From assembly GCF_900100735.1 (NCBI RefSeq), contig NZ_FNCJ01000002.1, positions 434,001 through 498,000 of the forward strand: 64,000 bases of DNA, written 5' to 3'. Shown piece by piece: positions 56,303 to 64,000 of this stretch; position 1 is the first letter of the stretch, and the number at the start of each line of letters is the position of its first letter. Under the pieces are notes generated by a model. The model saw only the letters and a list, made by a program, of their open reading frames with translations. It did no database searches and had not been told where the DNA came from. Source of the DNA: Paraburkholderia phenazinium (GTDB lineage: Bacteria; Pseudomonadota; Gammaproteobacteria; Burkholderiales; Burkholderiaceae). The position numbers and the translations under genes were made by a program.

Positions 56303-56682
56303 CCCGGCGCGGATTCACGATCTGCCCGCTCACGGCGATTTCGTTGTGATCCTCATCCCGTGGAGGGGCGGGGGATCAGCATCGGCGCCATGTTGCGTTG
56401 CATCGTAGCCAGGGTTTGTCCCATGTGCAGCGCGATCACCTGCGTCAATCATGCCTTGAGGCGGCATCGGGCTGAATATAAACTGGTTCAAGACTCCCGG
56501 CATAGATAGCACCCGTCAAGGGCGCGACCCTCGATTGCCGGTGACGAAGTCATTCGCGTGAGACCTCAGAGGTGCAAGCCGAACACCTCTGGCGGTGCAG
56601 CGACCGTATTCGGCCAGATGCCGGCGGCGTGTCAGCAAGCAGGTAGCCGTTCGAGACATCCGTGAAGCCAACGGAGACATTG
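56303..56682. other. Intergenic region before the carboxylate transporter
   Basis: About 380 nt without an intact gene. A minus-strand 31-codon tail at 56353-56448 (ALHMGQTLATMQRNMAPMLI) reads like the end of a lost protein of unknown family. The transporter promoter presumably lies near 56550-56650. Confidence 0.4.
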
Positions 56683-58029
56683 ATGAAAACAGCGGCTTCC
56701 ACGCCTCTACCGCCCAATCACGCGAAGAAGCAGGCCTTCTGGCCCGAAGGATGGTGGCGGCTGATGGAAATCCGCATCGGCATCATTCCTTTGCCGATCT
56801 ACGTGATTGCTGGCGCTCTCATCGCCGGACTGGTTTACCTCAACAAGCTGCCGAACGAGATTTCGCTCGTAATCGTGATGTTCGCGTTCTTCGGCTTCAC
56901 ACTGGCCGAGATCGGCAAGCGCATTCCGGTCATCCGCGCAATCGGCGCCGCCGCCATCTTTGCCACCTTTATCCCGTCTGCCCTGGTGTACTACAAGTTG
57001 CTGCCGGCGCAGATCGTGAAAGTCACGATCGACTTCACCAAGTCCACCAATTTTCTTTACCTCTTCATTGCTTCCATTATTGTGGGCAGCATCTTGAGCA
57101 TGGACCGGCAAGTCCTGATCAAGGGCTTCCTCAAGATTTTCGTGCCGCTCGGCGTGGGCACGATTGTGGCCGGCGCCGTGGGCACCGCTGTCGGCACGAT
57201 CTTGGGTCTCGGCGCCTATCACACGTTCTTTTTTATCGTCGTACCAATCATGGCCGGTGGCGTCGGCGAAGGCGCCATTCCGCTGACGGTCGGCTACGCA
57301 GGCATCCTGCATCAGGATCCGGGAATCCTGTTTGCCACTGTGCTGCCGCCGGTCATGCTCGGCAGCCTCGCGGCGATCATCTTCGCCGGCACCTTGAATT
57401 TCGTCGGCAAGCGATACCCGCGTTTCACCGGTGAAGGGCGCTTGCAGCCCGGCGAGCACGACGAGATGGATCCTGCCCAGCAAGAGATCTCAGGGCACAT
57501 GGATGTCACCCATATCGCCGCGGCGGGCATCACCGCCTTGACGCTTTACGTGGTGGGGATTCTGTGCCAGCGGATTTTCGGTCTGCCGGCGCCCGTCGCG
57601 ATGCTGTTCATTGCCGTGGTCGTGAAGCTGACGCAAGCAGTGTCGCCCGAGTTGCAGCAGGGCGCTTATGTGGTCTACAAGTTTTTTTCCACGGCGGTGA
57701 CCTATCCGTTGCTGTTCGCCATCGGCGTATCGCTTACGCCATGGGACAAGCTGATGGCCTCGTTCACCCTGGCGACCCTTGTCACCATCGTGTCGACGGT
57801 CGCGACGCTGATGGCGATCGGTGCGTTGGTGGGACATTGGATGAAGATGTATCCGATCGACGCGGCCATTGTGAACGCCTGCCACAGCGGCCAGGGTGGT
57901 ACCGGCGATGTCGCCATTTTGACCGCGGCCAATCGCATGACGCTGATGCCGTTCGCGCAGATCGCGACGCGCATCGGCGGAGCGATCACCGTCACGACCG
58001 TGCTGATTGTCCTGTCGCACGTTTTCTAG
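56683..58029 (+). CDS. 2-hydroxycarboxylate (citrate/malate) transporter, 2HCT family
   Basis: A 448-residue symporter with about 11 membrane segments. The two re-entrant GGxG loops typical of the CitS/MaeN family appear as IMAGGVGEGAIPLTVGY and CHSGQGGTGDVAILTAANR. GGAG precedes ATG 56683; GTG 56662 would add 7 residues. The linked lyase-like genes 33 nt downstream suggest import of citrate or malate for CoA-dependent cleavage. The substrate preference is not readable from sequence. Confidence 0.92.
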   Translation: MKTAASTPLPPNHAKKQAFWPEGWWRLMEIRIGIIPLPIYVIAGALIAGLVYLNKLPNEISLVIVMFAFFGFTLAEIGKRIPVIRAIGAAAIFATFIPSALVYYKLLPAQIVKVTIDFTKSTNFLYLFIASIIVGSILSMDRQVLIKGFLKIFVPLGVGTIVAGAVGTAVGTILGLGAYHTFFFIVVPIMAGGVGEGAIPLTVGYAGILHQDPGILFATVLPPVMLGSLAAIIFAGTLNFVGKRYPRFTGEGRLQPGEHDEMDPAQQEISGHMDVTHIAAAGITALTLYVVGILCQRIFGLPAPVAMLFIAVVVKLTQAVSPELQQGAYVVYKFFSTAVTYPLLFAIGVSLTPWDKLMASFTLATLVTIVSTVATLMAIGALVGHWMKMYPIDAAIVNACHSGQGGTGDVAILTAANRMTLMPFAQIATRIGGAITVTTVLIVLSHVF

Positions 58030-58061
58030 CCTAGCGAGACCCTCTTTACAGCGAGGTCGCC

Positions 58062-59348
58062 ATGCAAGTCACCGGTATGCTGCACGGAGCCAAAATGCTC
58101 CAGTTCGTCGACTTCCCGACCACTGAGGTGCTAGGTCCAGACGCGAGCGAAGAAGAGATTCGCGCAATGATCGACAAGCATGGCCTGGTGTTTATCAAGC
58201 CGGTGTTCAAGGGCGGTGTCGGCAAGAAGGGCAAGTCCGGACTGATCGGCAAGGCCGCTGACCTGAAGACCGCGCTGAAGGAAAAAGAGCGTCTGTACTT
58301 TGTCGAGCACCGCGTCGGCAACACGGTGGCCAAGGCCAACGGCGTCACCTTCGAAGCCGGGGTGCCCGCCGAGCATGAGGTCTACTTCTCGATCACCGAC
58401 TCGACGCATTTCCGCGCGCCGACCATGACGCTCACTCATCATGGCGGCATCGACATCGAGGAACTCGAACGCAACCAGGTCGCGCAGGTGCCGTTCGATC
58501 CGCTCACCGGCTTGAAAGCCTTTGTCGTGGCCAATGCGTTGTCCGCGCTGGGCGCACCGCGGCAGATCATTTCGCCGCTGGTGCAGCATCTGCCCAAGCT
58601 GTGGGAGCTGTACCACGACTACGGCATGACCACGCTCGAGTTGAATCCGATCCGCATGCGCGAGGACAAGAAAGGGCGCATGACGCCGGTGGCCTGTGAT
58701 TTCAAATGTGGCTTCGATCGCGACGACCCGCGCTGGCGCCGTTTAAACCTGCCGGCCAGCCTGTTCGCCGTCGACTATTCGGACTTCGAACAGGAGATCA
58801 ACCAGTTGCGTACCTACCAAGGGCAGAGCGACGTCTACGTGATCAATTCGGGGGGCACCATCCTCGCGCCGACGTTCGGCGGCGGGGCCAATTCGCTCGT
58901 CACGCAGATGCTGGGCGACGACGCGATCATCTCCTCTGACTTCGGCGGCAACCCGCCTTACGAGAAGATGAAGGAGGTCGCCAGCATCTGCTTCAAGCAC
59001 TGGATCAAACAGACCAATGTGCTGTTCATCATTGGTGGCAAGTCGAACAACACGGACATCTTCGAGACCTTCCGCGCGATGGCCGATGCGTTGCGCGAGC
59101 ACTTCAGCCGCCATGGCGCGACCCCGCTCTATGTGGTGATCGGCCGCGGCGGTCCGAACCTGATACGCGGCATGGGTGCGATGCGCGACACGCTCGATGC
59201 GCTCGGCCTGCCGTACCGGTTTTTCGGCTTCGACTCCGATATGAGCGAGGTCGTGCTGTACGCAAAGAAGGTCGATGCGTGGATGAAAGCCGGCGGCCGC
59301 GAGCAGGTAGCCGCACAGCTAGGCCTCGCGTCGAGCCAGGCCGCCTGA
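58062..59348 (+). CDS. ATP-grasp subunit of an ATP-citrate-lyase-like enzyme
   Basis: A 428-residue protein resembling the small (ATP-grasp) subunit of bacterial ATP citrate lyase and the beta chain of succinyl-CoA synthetase. VFIKPVFKGGVGKKGKSGL at the N-terminus, LELNPIRM and DFKCGFDRDD, then INSGGTILAPTFGGGANSLV and FGGNPPYEKM fit the nucleotide- and CoA-ligase parts. Together with the next gene (29 nt downstream) it would form a citryl-CoA synthase/lyase. It belongs to a transporter-enzyme operon with the 2HCT gene. Confidence 0.82.
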   Translation: MQVTGMLHGAKMLQFVDFPTTEVLGPDASEEEIRAMIDKHGLVFIKPVFKGGVGKKGKSGLIGKAADLKTALKEKERLYFVEHRVGNTVAKANGVTFEAGVPAEHEVYFSITDSTHFRAPTMTLTHHGGIDIEELERNQVAQVPFDPLTGLKAFVVANALSALGAPRQIISPLVQHLPKLWELYHDYGMTTLELNPIRMREDKKGRMTPVACDFKCGFDRDDPRWRRLNLPASLFAVDYSDFEQEINQLRTYQGQSDVYVINSGGTILAPTFGGGANSLVTQMLGDDAIISSDFGGNPPYEKMKEVASICFKHWIKQTNVLFIIGGKSNNTDIFETFRAMADALREHFSRHGATPLYVVIGRGGPNLIRGMGAMRDTLDALGLPYRFFGFDSDMSEVVLYAKKVDAWMKAGGREQVAAQLGLASSQAA

Positions 59349-59376
59349 AGGTTGCCCCGCGCACAAGGAGCGTGTC

Positions 59377-62076
59377 ATGTACAAGCAAGGCGTAGGCGAT
59401 TTCAAATATTTCGTCGGCATCAGTTCGCTCGCCCAGGTGGCGACGCGCGAAGACCGGGTCTGTGTGCTCAACATCCTGGGCGGCGAGTCGAGCGATGTGA
59501 CGCCGGTGGGCCATGTCTATTCGGGCGGCAATGTGGTGTTCGGCACCGCGCCCGGCAAGCGCGGCCAGGTGCTGGAGACGTCCTTGGGCAACGTGCCGGT
59601 CTATAACAACGTGCTGGAAGGCATCAACGACGGCCACCGCTTCAACTGCGGCGTGATCTACCTGCCGCCGGCAGCGGCGCGCGACGGCGTGGCCGAACTG
59701 ATTCGCGTCAATCCCAAGCTGAAGAAGATCTTTATCGTCACCGAAAAGCTGGCGGTGCACGACTCGCGCGAAATCCGCGCGATGGGCCAGTCCAACGGTA
59801 TCGACATCTTCGGCGGCAACAGCCTGGGCGTGGCCGATGCCTGGAACCAGGTGCGCATCGGCGGCGCGCTGGGTGGCGACCATCCGGAGGAAGCCTTGCG
59901 CCGCGGCTCGATCGCGATCTTCTCGAACTCGGGCAACTTCACCACCACCATCGCTACTTATCTGCGCATGGCCGGCTGGGGGACCACCACCTCGATTTCC
60001 TGCGGCAAGGATGTCTACATCCACTTCGCGGCGCCTGAGTTCGCCTTTGCGCTGTCCAACGATGCACGCAGCAAGGCGGCGGTGCTCTATGTGGAGCCGG
60101 GCGGCTACTACGAGCTCGACGCCAACTTCACCAAGCCGGTGGTGGCGTGCGTGGTCGGGCGCTGGAAGTCCAAGCTCACGCGTGCGGTGGGGCATGCCGG
60201 TGCGATGGCCGGTGGCGCCGACGATGCCCTCAGCAAGGAGGGCTGGTTCATGGAGAAATTCGGCGTGGACGGTATCTTCACACCCGAGCACCCCGTGTTC
60301 TCGGCCAAGGGCGCGCTCGTGACCAACATCGCCCATATTCCGGCCGCGCTGACTGCGGTGATGGGCGAGAACGCCTGCCGGCCGGACTTCGCGTCGGAGG
60401 GCAATCTGGCACTCAAGCCATGGTTCGGCGCGAGCCACGGTCTGAGCTTGCCGCCCGAGCTCGATCTGCCGGTCGTCGAAGCGGGTGCACCGTATAACGA
60501 ACAGATTACGGCGCTGAACCTGCAGATCGGCGCGGTGCCGCCGCGCCAGACGCTGAAGGACGCCTCGGGCGCCTCGCAGATGGATTCTCGTACCCAGGTC
60601 ACGAGCCTCTACGGCGTATCGATGCTGGACGCCGCACAGTATCCGCTGGAGGCCAACGTCAGCCTCGCACTATTGCACGAGCCTGGCGGCGAGAACGACC
60701 GGCGCCTGATCAACGTTGCGATCGGCGCGGGCCTCAACCTGTACGGTCATCCGGCGCTCGCTGCGGCGCAGGCCGCGCGCGAGGCGGGCAATGCACCTAA
60801 CACGGTACTGGCCGCTGCCGCCAGCATCCTCGGACCGCGCTGCCAGGGTGAGGCGCGCGAGGCGACGCGCGCGCTGATCGACGCTTTCATGGCAGCCGGC
60901 TTGAGCGATGCGCTTGACGAAAGCTTCGACACGAGCGGGATCAGCATCGACACTCCGAACCTGTTCGTCGGCGCGGCACCCGACCCGCGTGCCGAGGCAA
61001 TGCTCGAAGGCCTGCGCGCGCGAGGCGCGAAGTCGGTCTTCGTGCGTTATCTGCAAGGACTACCCGGGCATCCCACTGCCGATGCCGTGCTTGCCGCGAT
61101 TAGCGCTACCCTGGCGTGGGGGCCGCTGCTGCGCAAACGCGTCTCGCGCCTGACCGCCGAGAGCCTGCCGTGGTGGCTGCGCCTGTTCGGCGCGTTAATC
61201 GGTGCATCAGTCAAAGCGGACCAGCATCAGCCAGACAGCTTCTGTGGCATCGCGACGAGCGATATTCTGCAGAACCGGCCGATCAGCGAAGTGGCGTTCG
61301 TCGCACTGCTTGGTTTTGCGCCGCAGCCGGCCGACCTGTTTGCCTTCCAGGTGTTGGTGGGGTTGCTGCTATCCAACGGGCCGGGCACGATTTCGGCCCA
61401 GGGCGCCAAGGGTGCGGTCTCGGCCGATGGACCTGAGGACCCCGAGCGCGTACAGCTCAACAAGGGGCTCATTGGCTTCTTGACCCATACGGGCTACACC
61501 CACGGCGGCAATGGCTATGAGGGCATCGCTTTCCTGATCGATCAGTTCAAGGATACAGGCCTCGTCGATCCGGGCGATCCGAACCATGGCATCGACCTGA
61601 AGGCACTCGCGTTGAAGTATGTCGAGGCCTATGCCCGTTACAAGTCGAACAAGAAGAACACTGGGAGCCTCGACATCCAGAAGATTCCGGGCGTCAATCA
61701 CCCGGTGTTCAAGGACAAGCCAGTCAACTATGATCCGCGCGAGGTCTTCATTCGCGAACTGATGGCTGGGCGCAATGAATACAACGTGTTCCACGAGTTC
61801 TACGGAACGCTCGTGCAGAGCTTGTTCGAAGCCGGCGTGTCGCGCAATGTCTATTGCGTCAACGTCGACGCGGTGATTGCTGCGCTGTTGTTGAAGATGC
61901 TGTGGCAGCCATACCGCAGCGGCGGATATGCCGGTGGGGCGCTCGAGACGGCGGCGTTCACGATCTTCCTGTATCCACGCATGCTTGGCTGCGCTGCTGA
62001 GGTTGATGACCACATGAACCGCGGCCGCAATATGGACACGCGCACGCCGGCGTCGCAGTGCCAGTTTGTGGCGTGA
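59377..62076 (+). CDS. CoA-binding and citrate-synthase-like large subunit (ATP-citrate-lyase-like)
   Basis: An 899-residue protein. Residues 1-330 are a CoA-ligase alpha-type domain with the phosphohistidine motif VGHAGAMAGG (His about 273). Residues 480-800 resemble a diverged citrate-synthase domain (GLNLYGHPALAAAQAAREAG, LSNGPGTISAQGAKGAVSAD and GYTHGGNGYEGIAFLID). Classical two-subunit AclA is about 600 residues; the surplus of roughly 290 residues lies mainly between and within the domains. Citrate is a likely substrate, but malate- or other hydroxyacid-CoA chemistry cannot be excluded. Confidence 0.78.
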   Translation: MYKQGVGDFKYFVGISSLAQVATREDRVCVLNILGGESSDVTPVGHVYSGGNVVFGTAPGKRGQVLETSLGNVPVYNNVLEGINDGHRFNCGVIYLPPAAARDGVAELIRVNPKLKKIFIVTEKLAVHDSREIRAMGQSNGIDIFGGNSLGVADAWNQVRIGGALGGDHPEEALRRGSIAIFSNSGNFTTTIATYLRMAGWGTTTSISCGKDVYIHFAAPEFAFALSNDARSKAAVLYVEPGGYYELDANFTKPVVACVVGRWKSKLTRAVGHAGAMAGGADDALSKEGWFMEKFGVDGIFTPEHPVFSAKGALVTNIAHIPAALTAVMGENACRPDFASEGNLALKPWFGASHGLSLPPELDLPVVEAGAPYNEQITALNLQIGAVPPRQTLKDASGASQMDSRTQVTSLYGVSMLDAAQYPLEANVSLALLHEPGGENDRRLINVAIGAGLNLYGHPALAAAQAAREAGNAPNTVLAAAASILGPRCQGEAREATRALIDAFMAAGLSDALDESFDTSGISIDTPNLFVGAAPDPRAEAMLEGLRARGAKSVFVRYLQGLPGHPTADAVLAAISATLAWGPLLRKRVSRLTAESLPWWLRLFGALIGASVKADQHQPDSFCGIATSDILQNRPISEVAFVALLGFAPQPADLFAFQVLVGLLLSNGPGTISAQGAKGAVSADGPEDPERVQLNKGLIGFLTHTGYTHGGNGYEGIAFLIDQFKDTGLVDPGDPNHGIDLKALALKYVEAYARYKSNKKNTGSLDIQKIPGVNHPVFKDKPVNYDPREVFIRELMAGRNEYNVFHEFYGTLVQSLFEAGVSRNVYCVNVDAVIAALLLKMLWQPYRSGGYAGGALETAAFTIFLYPRMLGCAAEVDDHMNRGRNMDTRTPASQCQFVA

Positions 62077-62115
62077 GCGGGATCAATAACATCGTGCTGC
62101 CAACGTGGGTAGGGG

Positions 62116-62140
62116 CATGGCCAGACTCAGGCTGGCCATG
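62116..62140. terminator. Bidirectional hairpin between convergent genes
   Basis: A perfect 9-bp inverted repeat (62116-62124 with 62132-62140) with a 7-nt loop lies between the lyase-like gene and the convergent reductase gene. No T run follows. Confidence 0.5.
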
Positions 62141-62148
62141 TAGAGGCA

Positions 62149-62670
62149 TTAGACGCCGACTTCGTACTCGCTCTGAACGAGACCGCTTGCGTACTGGCGT
62201 GTGGCGATATGTTTGAGAGGAATGTCGCGCGTGGTGGCGCCAAAGAGCGGTATGCCGGTGCCGATGAGAACGGGCACACGCGTAATGGTTAGATGCTGGA
62301 CGAGACCCGCTTCCAGAAAGGCCTGAATGGTGATGCCGCCGTCCACATAGATATGTTGGACACCACGTTTCTCGAGCAGGGAGACGACGTACGCGGGTGT
62401 TCCTTGGATATGTTCAACTACCGCGCCCGAGGGAGGCTTCGCAAGTGGGCGGGTACTCAGCACGAACACAGGCTTTTGCGCATACGGCCATGCATCGAAA
62501 CCCAGCACCGTTTCGTATGTGTTGCGGCCGATCACGAGCGCATCCACTGTGGCCATAAACTCATCGTAGCCATGGGGTTCGCCACCACCAGGCGGGAGAA
62601 AATCAAGCGAACCATCAATTCTTGCGATAAAGCCATCGAGACTGGTTCCGACAAAGACGGACGCTTTCAT
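62149..62670 (-). CDS. Dihydrofolate reductase-like (RibD C-terminal) family protein
   Basis: A 173-residue RibD-C/DHFR-fold oxidoreductase. KASVFVGTSLDGFIARIDGS at the start, ALVIGRNTYETVLGF, FVLSTRP and IYVDGGITIQAFLEAGLV are family marks. Such stand-alone proteins are NADPH-dependent reductases of uncertain substrate. ATG 62670 fits the family; the frame upstream runs into the hipA relic. It begins 20 nt after the relic ends. Confidence 0.87.
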   Translation of the reverse strand: MKASVFVGTSLDGFIARIDGSLDFLPPGGGEPHGYDEFMATVDALVIGRNTYETVLGFDAWPYAQKPVFVLSTRPLAKPPSGAVVEHIQGTPAYVVSLLEKRGVQHIYVDGGITIQAFLEAGLVQHLTITRVPVLIGTGIPLFGATTRDIPLKHIATRQYASGLVQSEYEVGV

Positions 62671-62689
62671 GGCTAAGCCCTCAATGTGT

Positions 62690-63341
62690 TCACTCCCAGA
62701 TCTGCCTGCGCAACTCTGCCGCCGCGATGTCGTGGTAACTCTTTTGCGGTGCATCGTGCTCGGAGCATCCGACGAGCGTAAGCGCGCTGACAAACGGTAC
62801 CCGCCGTTCTCTCGCTGCGTGGTCGGGCGCGAAGGATCGCCTCCAGCCGCACGGGAATGGGCAGTCCTTCCTCCACGCGTTCCGCTGCTTCGAGCAGGTA
62901 GTCGAGGTTCGAGACCGATTCGCCATCGCCTTCCTCCGGCAGGTCGTTGCGGTCTGTGCGAATATCGAGCGCACCCACACGCTGCCGGCCCACATTGAGC
63001 AGGTAGGTCGATTCGGGCAGGCTGTTAGCGGGTACCCGCGGACGAGCCTCAATGAGCCGGCGCCCCCAGGCATCGGGCGCGGCGTCACGAATTCCACCGG
63101 AGATCGGCGGCTCGAGTGTGCCCGGAAACATGGGGGCACCGGGCGCGGCGAGAGCCGTGTCCAGCGAGAGCGTGACGGGGTCGATTTCGACCGCGTTGGC
63201 GCGCCTCGCGTACTGCAGACCGTAGGTGAACGACGATGCCACCAGTTCGTTTCCCTGCTCGGTCATATCGAGCAGGCCGGCCGGTGCCCACTCGTCGCCA
63301 AGATGAGCGAAGACTGCCAATCGTTTATCTGTGTGTGCCAT
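62690..63341 (-). pseudogene. hipA: Broken HipA-type toxin kinase
   Basis: The N-terminal part (MAHTDKRLAVFAHLGDEWAP, PEPPISGG-type PPISGGIRDAAPDAWGRRL, LPIPVRLEAILRARP) is a normal HipA N-domain up to about residue 165. The following part continues in another frame as VPFVSALTLVGCSEHDAPQK, which is a later HipA segment; the kinase ATP-loop region between them is missing. The C-terminal half of the kinase is also absent. The product cannot be an active kinase. Confidence 0.8.
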
Positions 63342-63370
63342 CAGCGATCCTGCGCCGTCAGCGATTTGTG

Positions 63371-63712
63371 TCAGAAGTCCAGCTCGTCAAGATCCTTCGA
63401 TGAAGGCTTGTTTACCCGCCGCTGCCGTTCGCGAAGCGATTGTGCCTTTACCGACGGGTCTTCTTCGGAGAGCAGGCTCGCGAGCGTCATTCCTGGCGCG
63501 ATGGCGTCGAGGTAGCGAAGCAACTGACCAAACGCCACACCGGGATCTCCCTTTTCGATCCGGTACGCGGTGTTTCGTGACACGCCTGCACGCAACGCGG
63601 CCTCTGATTGCTGGACCCGGCGCCCAACCCGCAGACGCGCGAGCCGCTCCCCGAGGTCCCGCGCCTGCAGCAGGACGGCCGCACTCGCAACGGCAGACTG
63701 GTCAATTTTCAT
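63371..63712 (-). CDS. HipB-like XRE-family antitoxin
   Basis: A 113-residue protein with an HTH_XRE domain: ERLARLRVGRRVQQSEAALR then GVSRNTAYRIEKGDPGVAFG. The C-terminus is basic (SLRERQRRVNKPSSKD). It is 29 nt upstream of the hipA relic in the usual order. ATG 63712 is chosen; codons before it lie in AT-rich leader. With hipA broken it is an orphan antitoxin/regulator and may still repress its own promoter. Confidence 0.85.
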   Translation of the reverse strand: MKIDQSAVASAAVLLQARDLGERLARLRVGRRVQQSEAALRAGVSRNTAYRIEKGDPGVAFGQLLRYLDAIAPGMTLASLLSEEDPSVKAQSLRERQRRVNKPSSKDLDELDF

Positions 63713-64000
63713 GTGCGTAAAATCGAGCTTAATGGGCTTTGTGAGCGAAATTACGAACATAGTGTAGAGGCGGCCGCCCAAATATCAAGTTGCCATGCAT
63801 CTAAAATCGATCATAAATCTAGTTATGCTCAATTTGACGAGCATAAACTCTTCAGGTCAACATAGGCCCTCCGCACGCCCTTTACGGGCGGCGGAAGGCA
63901 TCCCAGTGCCGAAACTCGCGCGCCTCGACAACTCACCTTAGCTTCGCCGTGGATATGGATTGGTAGATATCTTGGTACCGCTTGAAGCCAGGCTGATCGA

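Noticed and set aside
1..64000. CRISPR arrays, tRNA or rRNA genes, complete insertion sequences.
   Set aside because: I saw no regularly spaced repeats, no cloverleaf-like segments, no rRNA-like sequence and no transposase; a tRNA scan would be needed to exclude a tRNA fully.

Overview
The window looks like a chromosomal segment of a Burkholderia/Paraburkholderia-type beta-proteobacterium. The reasons are GC-rich coding with GTG and TTG starts, a Burkholderia-style OmpC-family porin, DUF4148, DUF2844 and DUF3443 proteins, and an alternation of catabolic or transport genes with a large exopolysaccharide (EPS) cluster. All assignments come from reading the sequence; no database search was run.

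Positions 1-18094 hold metabolism and transport. A leftward operon (accB-accC-pxpB-pxpC, then a second carrier-protein-like gene cut by the left edge) is followed by a Nac-like LysR regulator, an aminotransferase, a porin, an idonate-dehydrogenase-like enzyme, an RraA-like protein, a secreted alpha/beta hydrolase, DUF4148, an AtoE-type transporter, a Bcr/CflA efflux pump, a branched-chain amino acid binding protein and a DUF2844/DUF3443 pair.

Positions 18700-24100 are a regulatory border: a small membrane protein, a receiver-only response-regulator-like protein, another small membrane protein, two AraC regulators with a DJ-1/GATase1-like N-terminus, and an orphan rmlC.

Positions 24178-47633 are a colanic-acid-like EPS cluster: manC, wcaJ-like, wza, wzb, wzc, gmd, fcl, wzx, several glycosyltransferases, acetyltransferases, a probable wzy, a beta-helix protein, a wcaI-like transferase, ugd and a GDP-mannose Nudix hydrolase. 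The middle part (about 32.3-44.1 kb) is visibly richer in A+T. A third AraC/GATase1 regulator, galU, a lipoprotein gene and a yjbH-like outer-membrane gene follow.

The most striking observation is a repeated promoter module. A direct repeat of TCCGCCA with a 21-bp period, usually around a CCAACA/TGTTGG-like centre, lies a fixed distance upstream of a -10-like hexamer: 28 nt between repeat end and hexamer in five copies and 29 nt in one. It occurs six times (19794, 22945, 48099, 49601, 55085, 55526). Three copies precede protein genes (a small membrane protein and two of the AraC regulators). The other three precede 80-100 nt intergenic units that end in similar intrinsic terminators, so they are candidate small RNAs. 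I infer an AraC-controlled EPS/sRNA regulon that brackets the EPS locus. A decayed fourth AraC copy lies at about 54.8 kb.

Positions 56683-62076 encode a 2-hydroxycarboxylate transporter and a two-subunit ATP-citrate-lyase-like enzyme. The right end holds a DHFR-like reductase, a broken hipA and its hipB-like partner.
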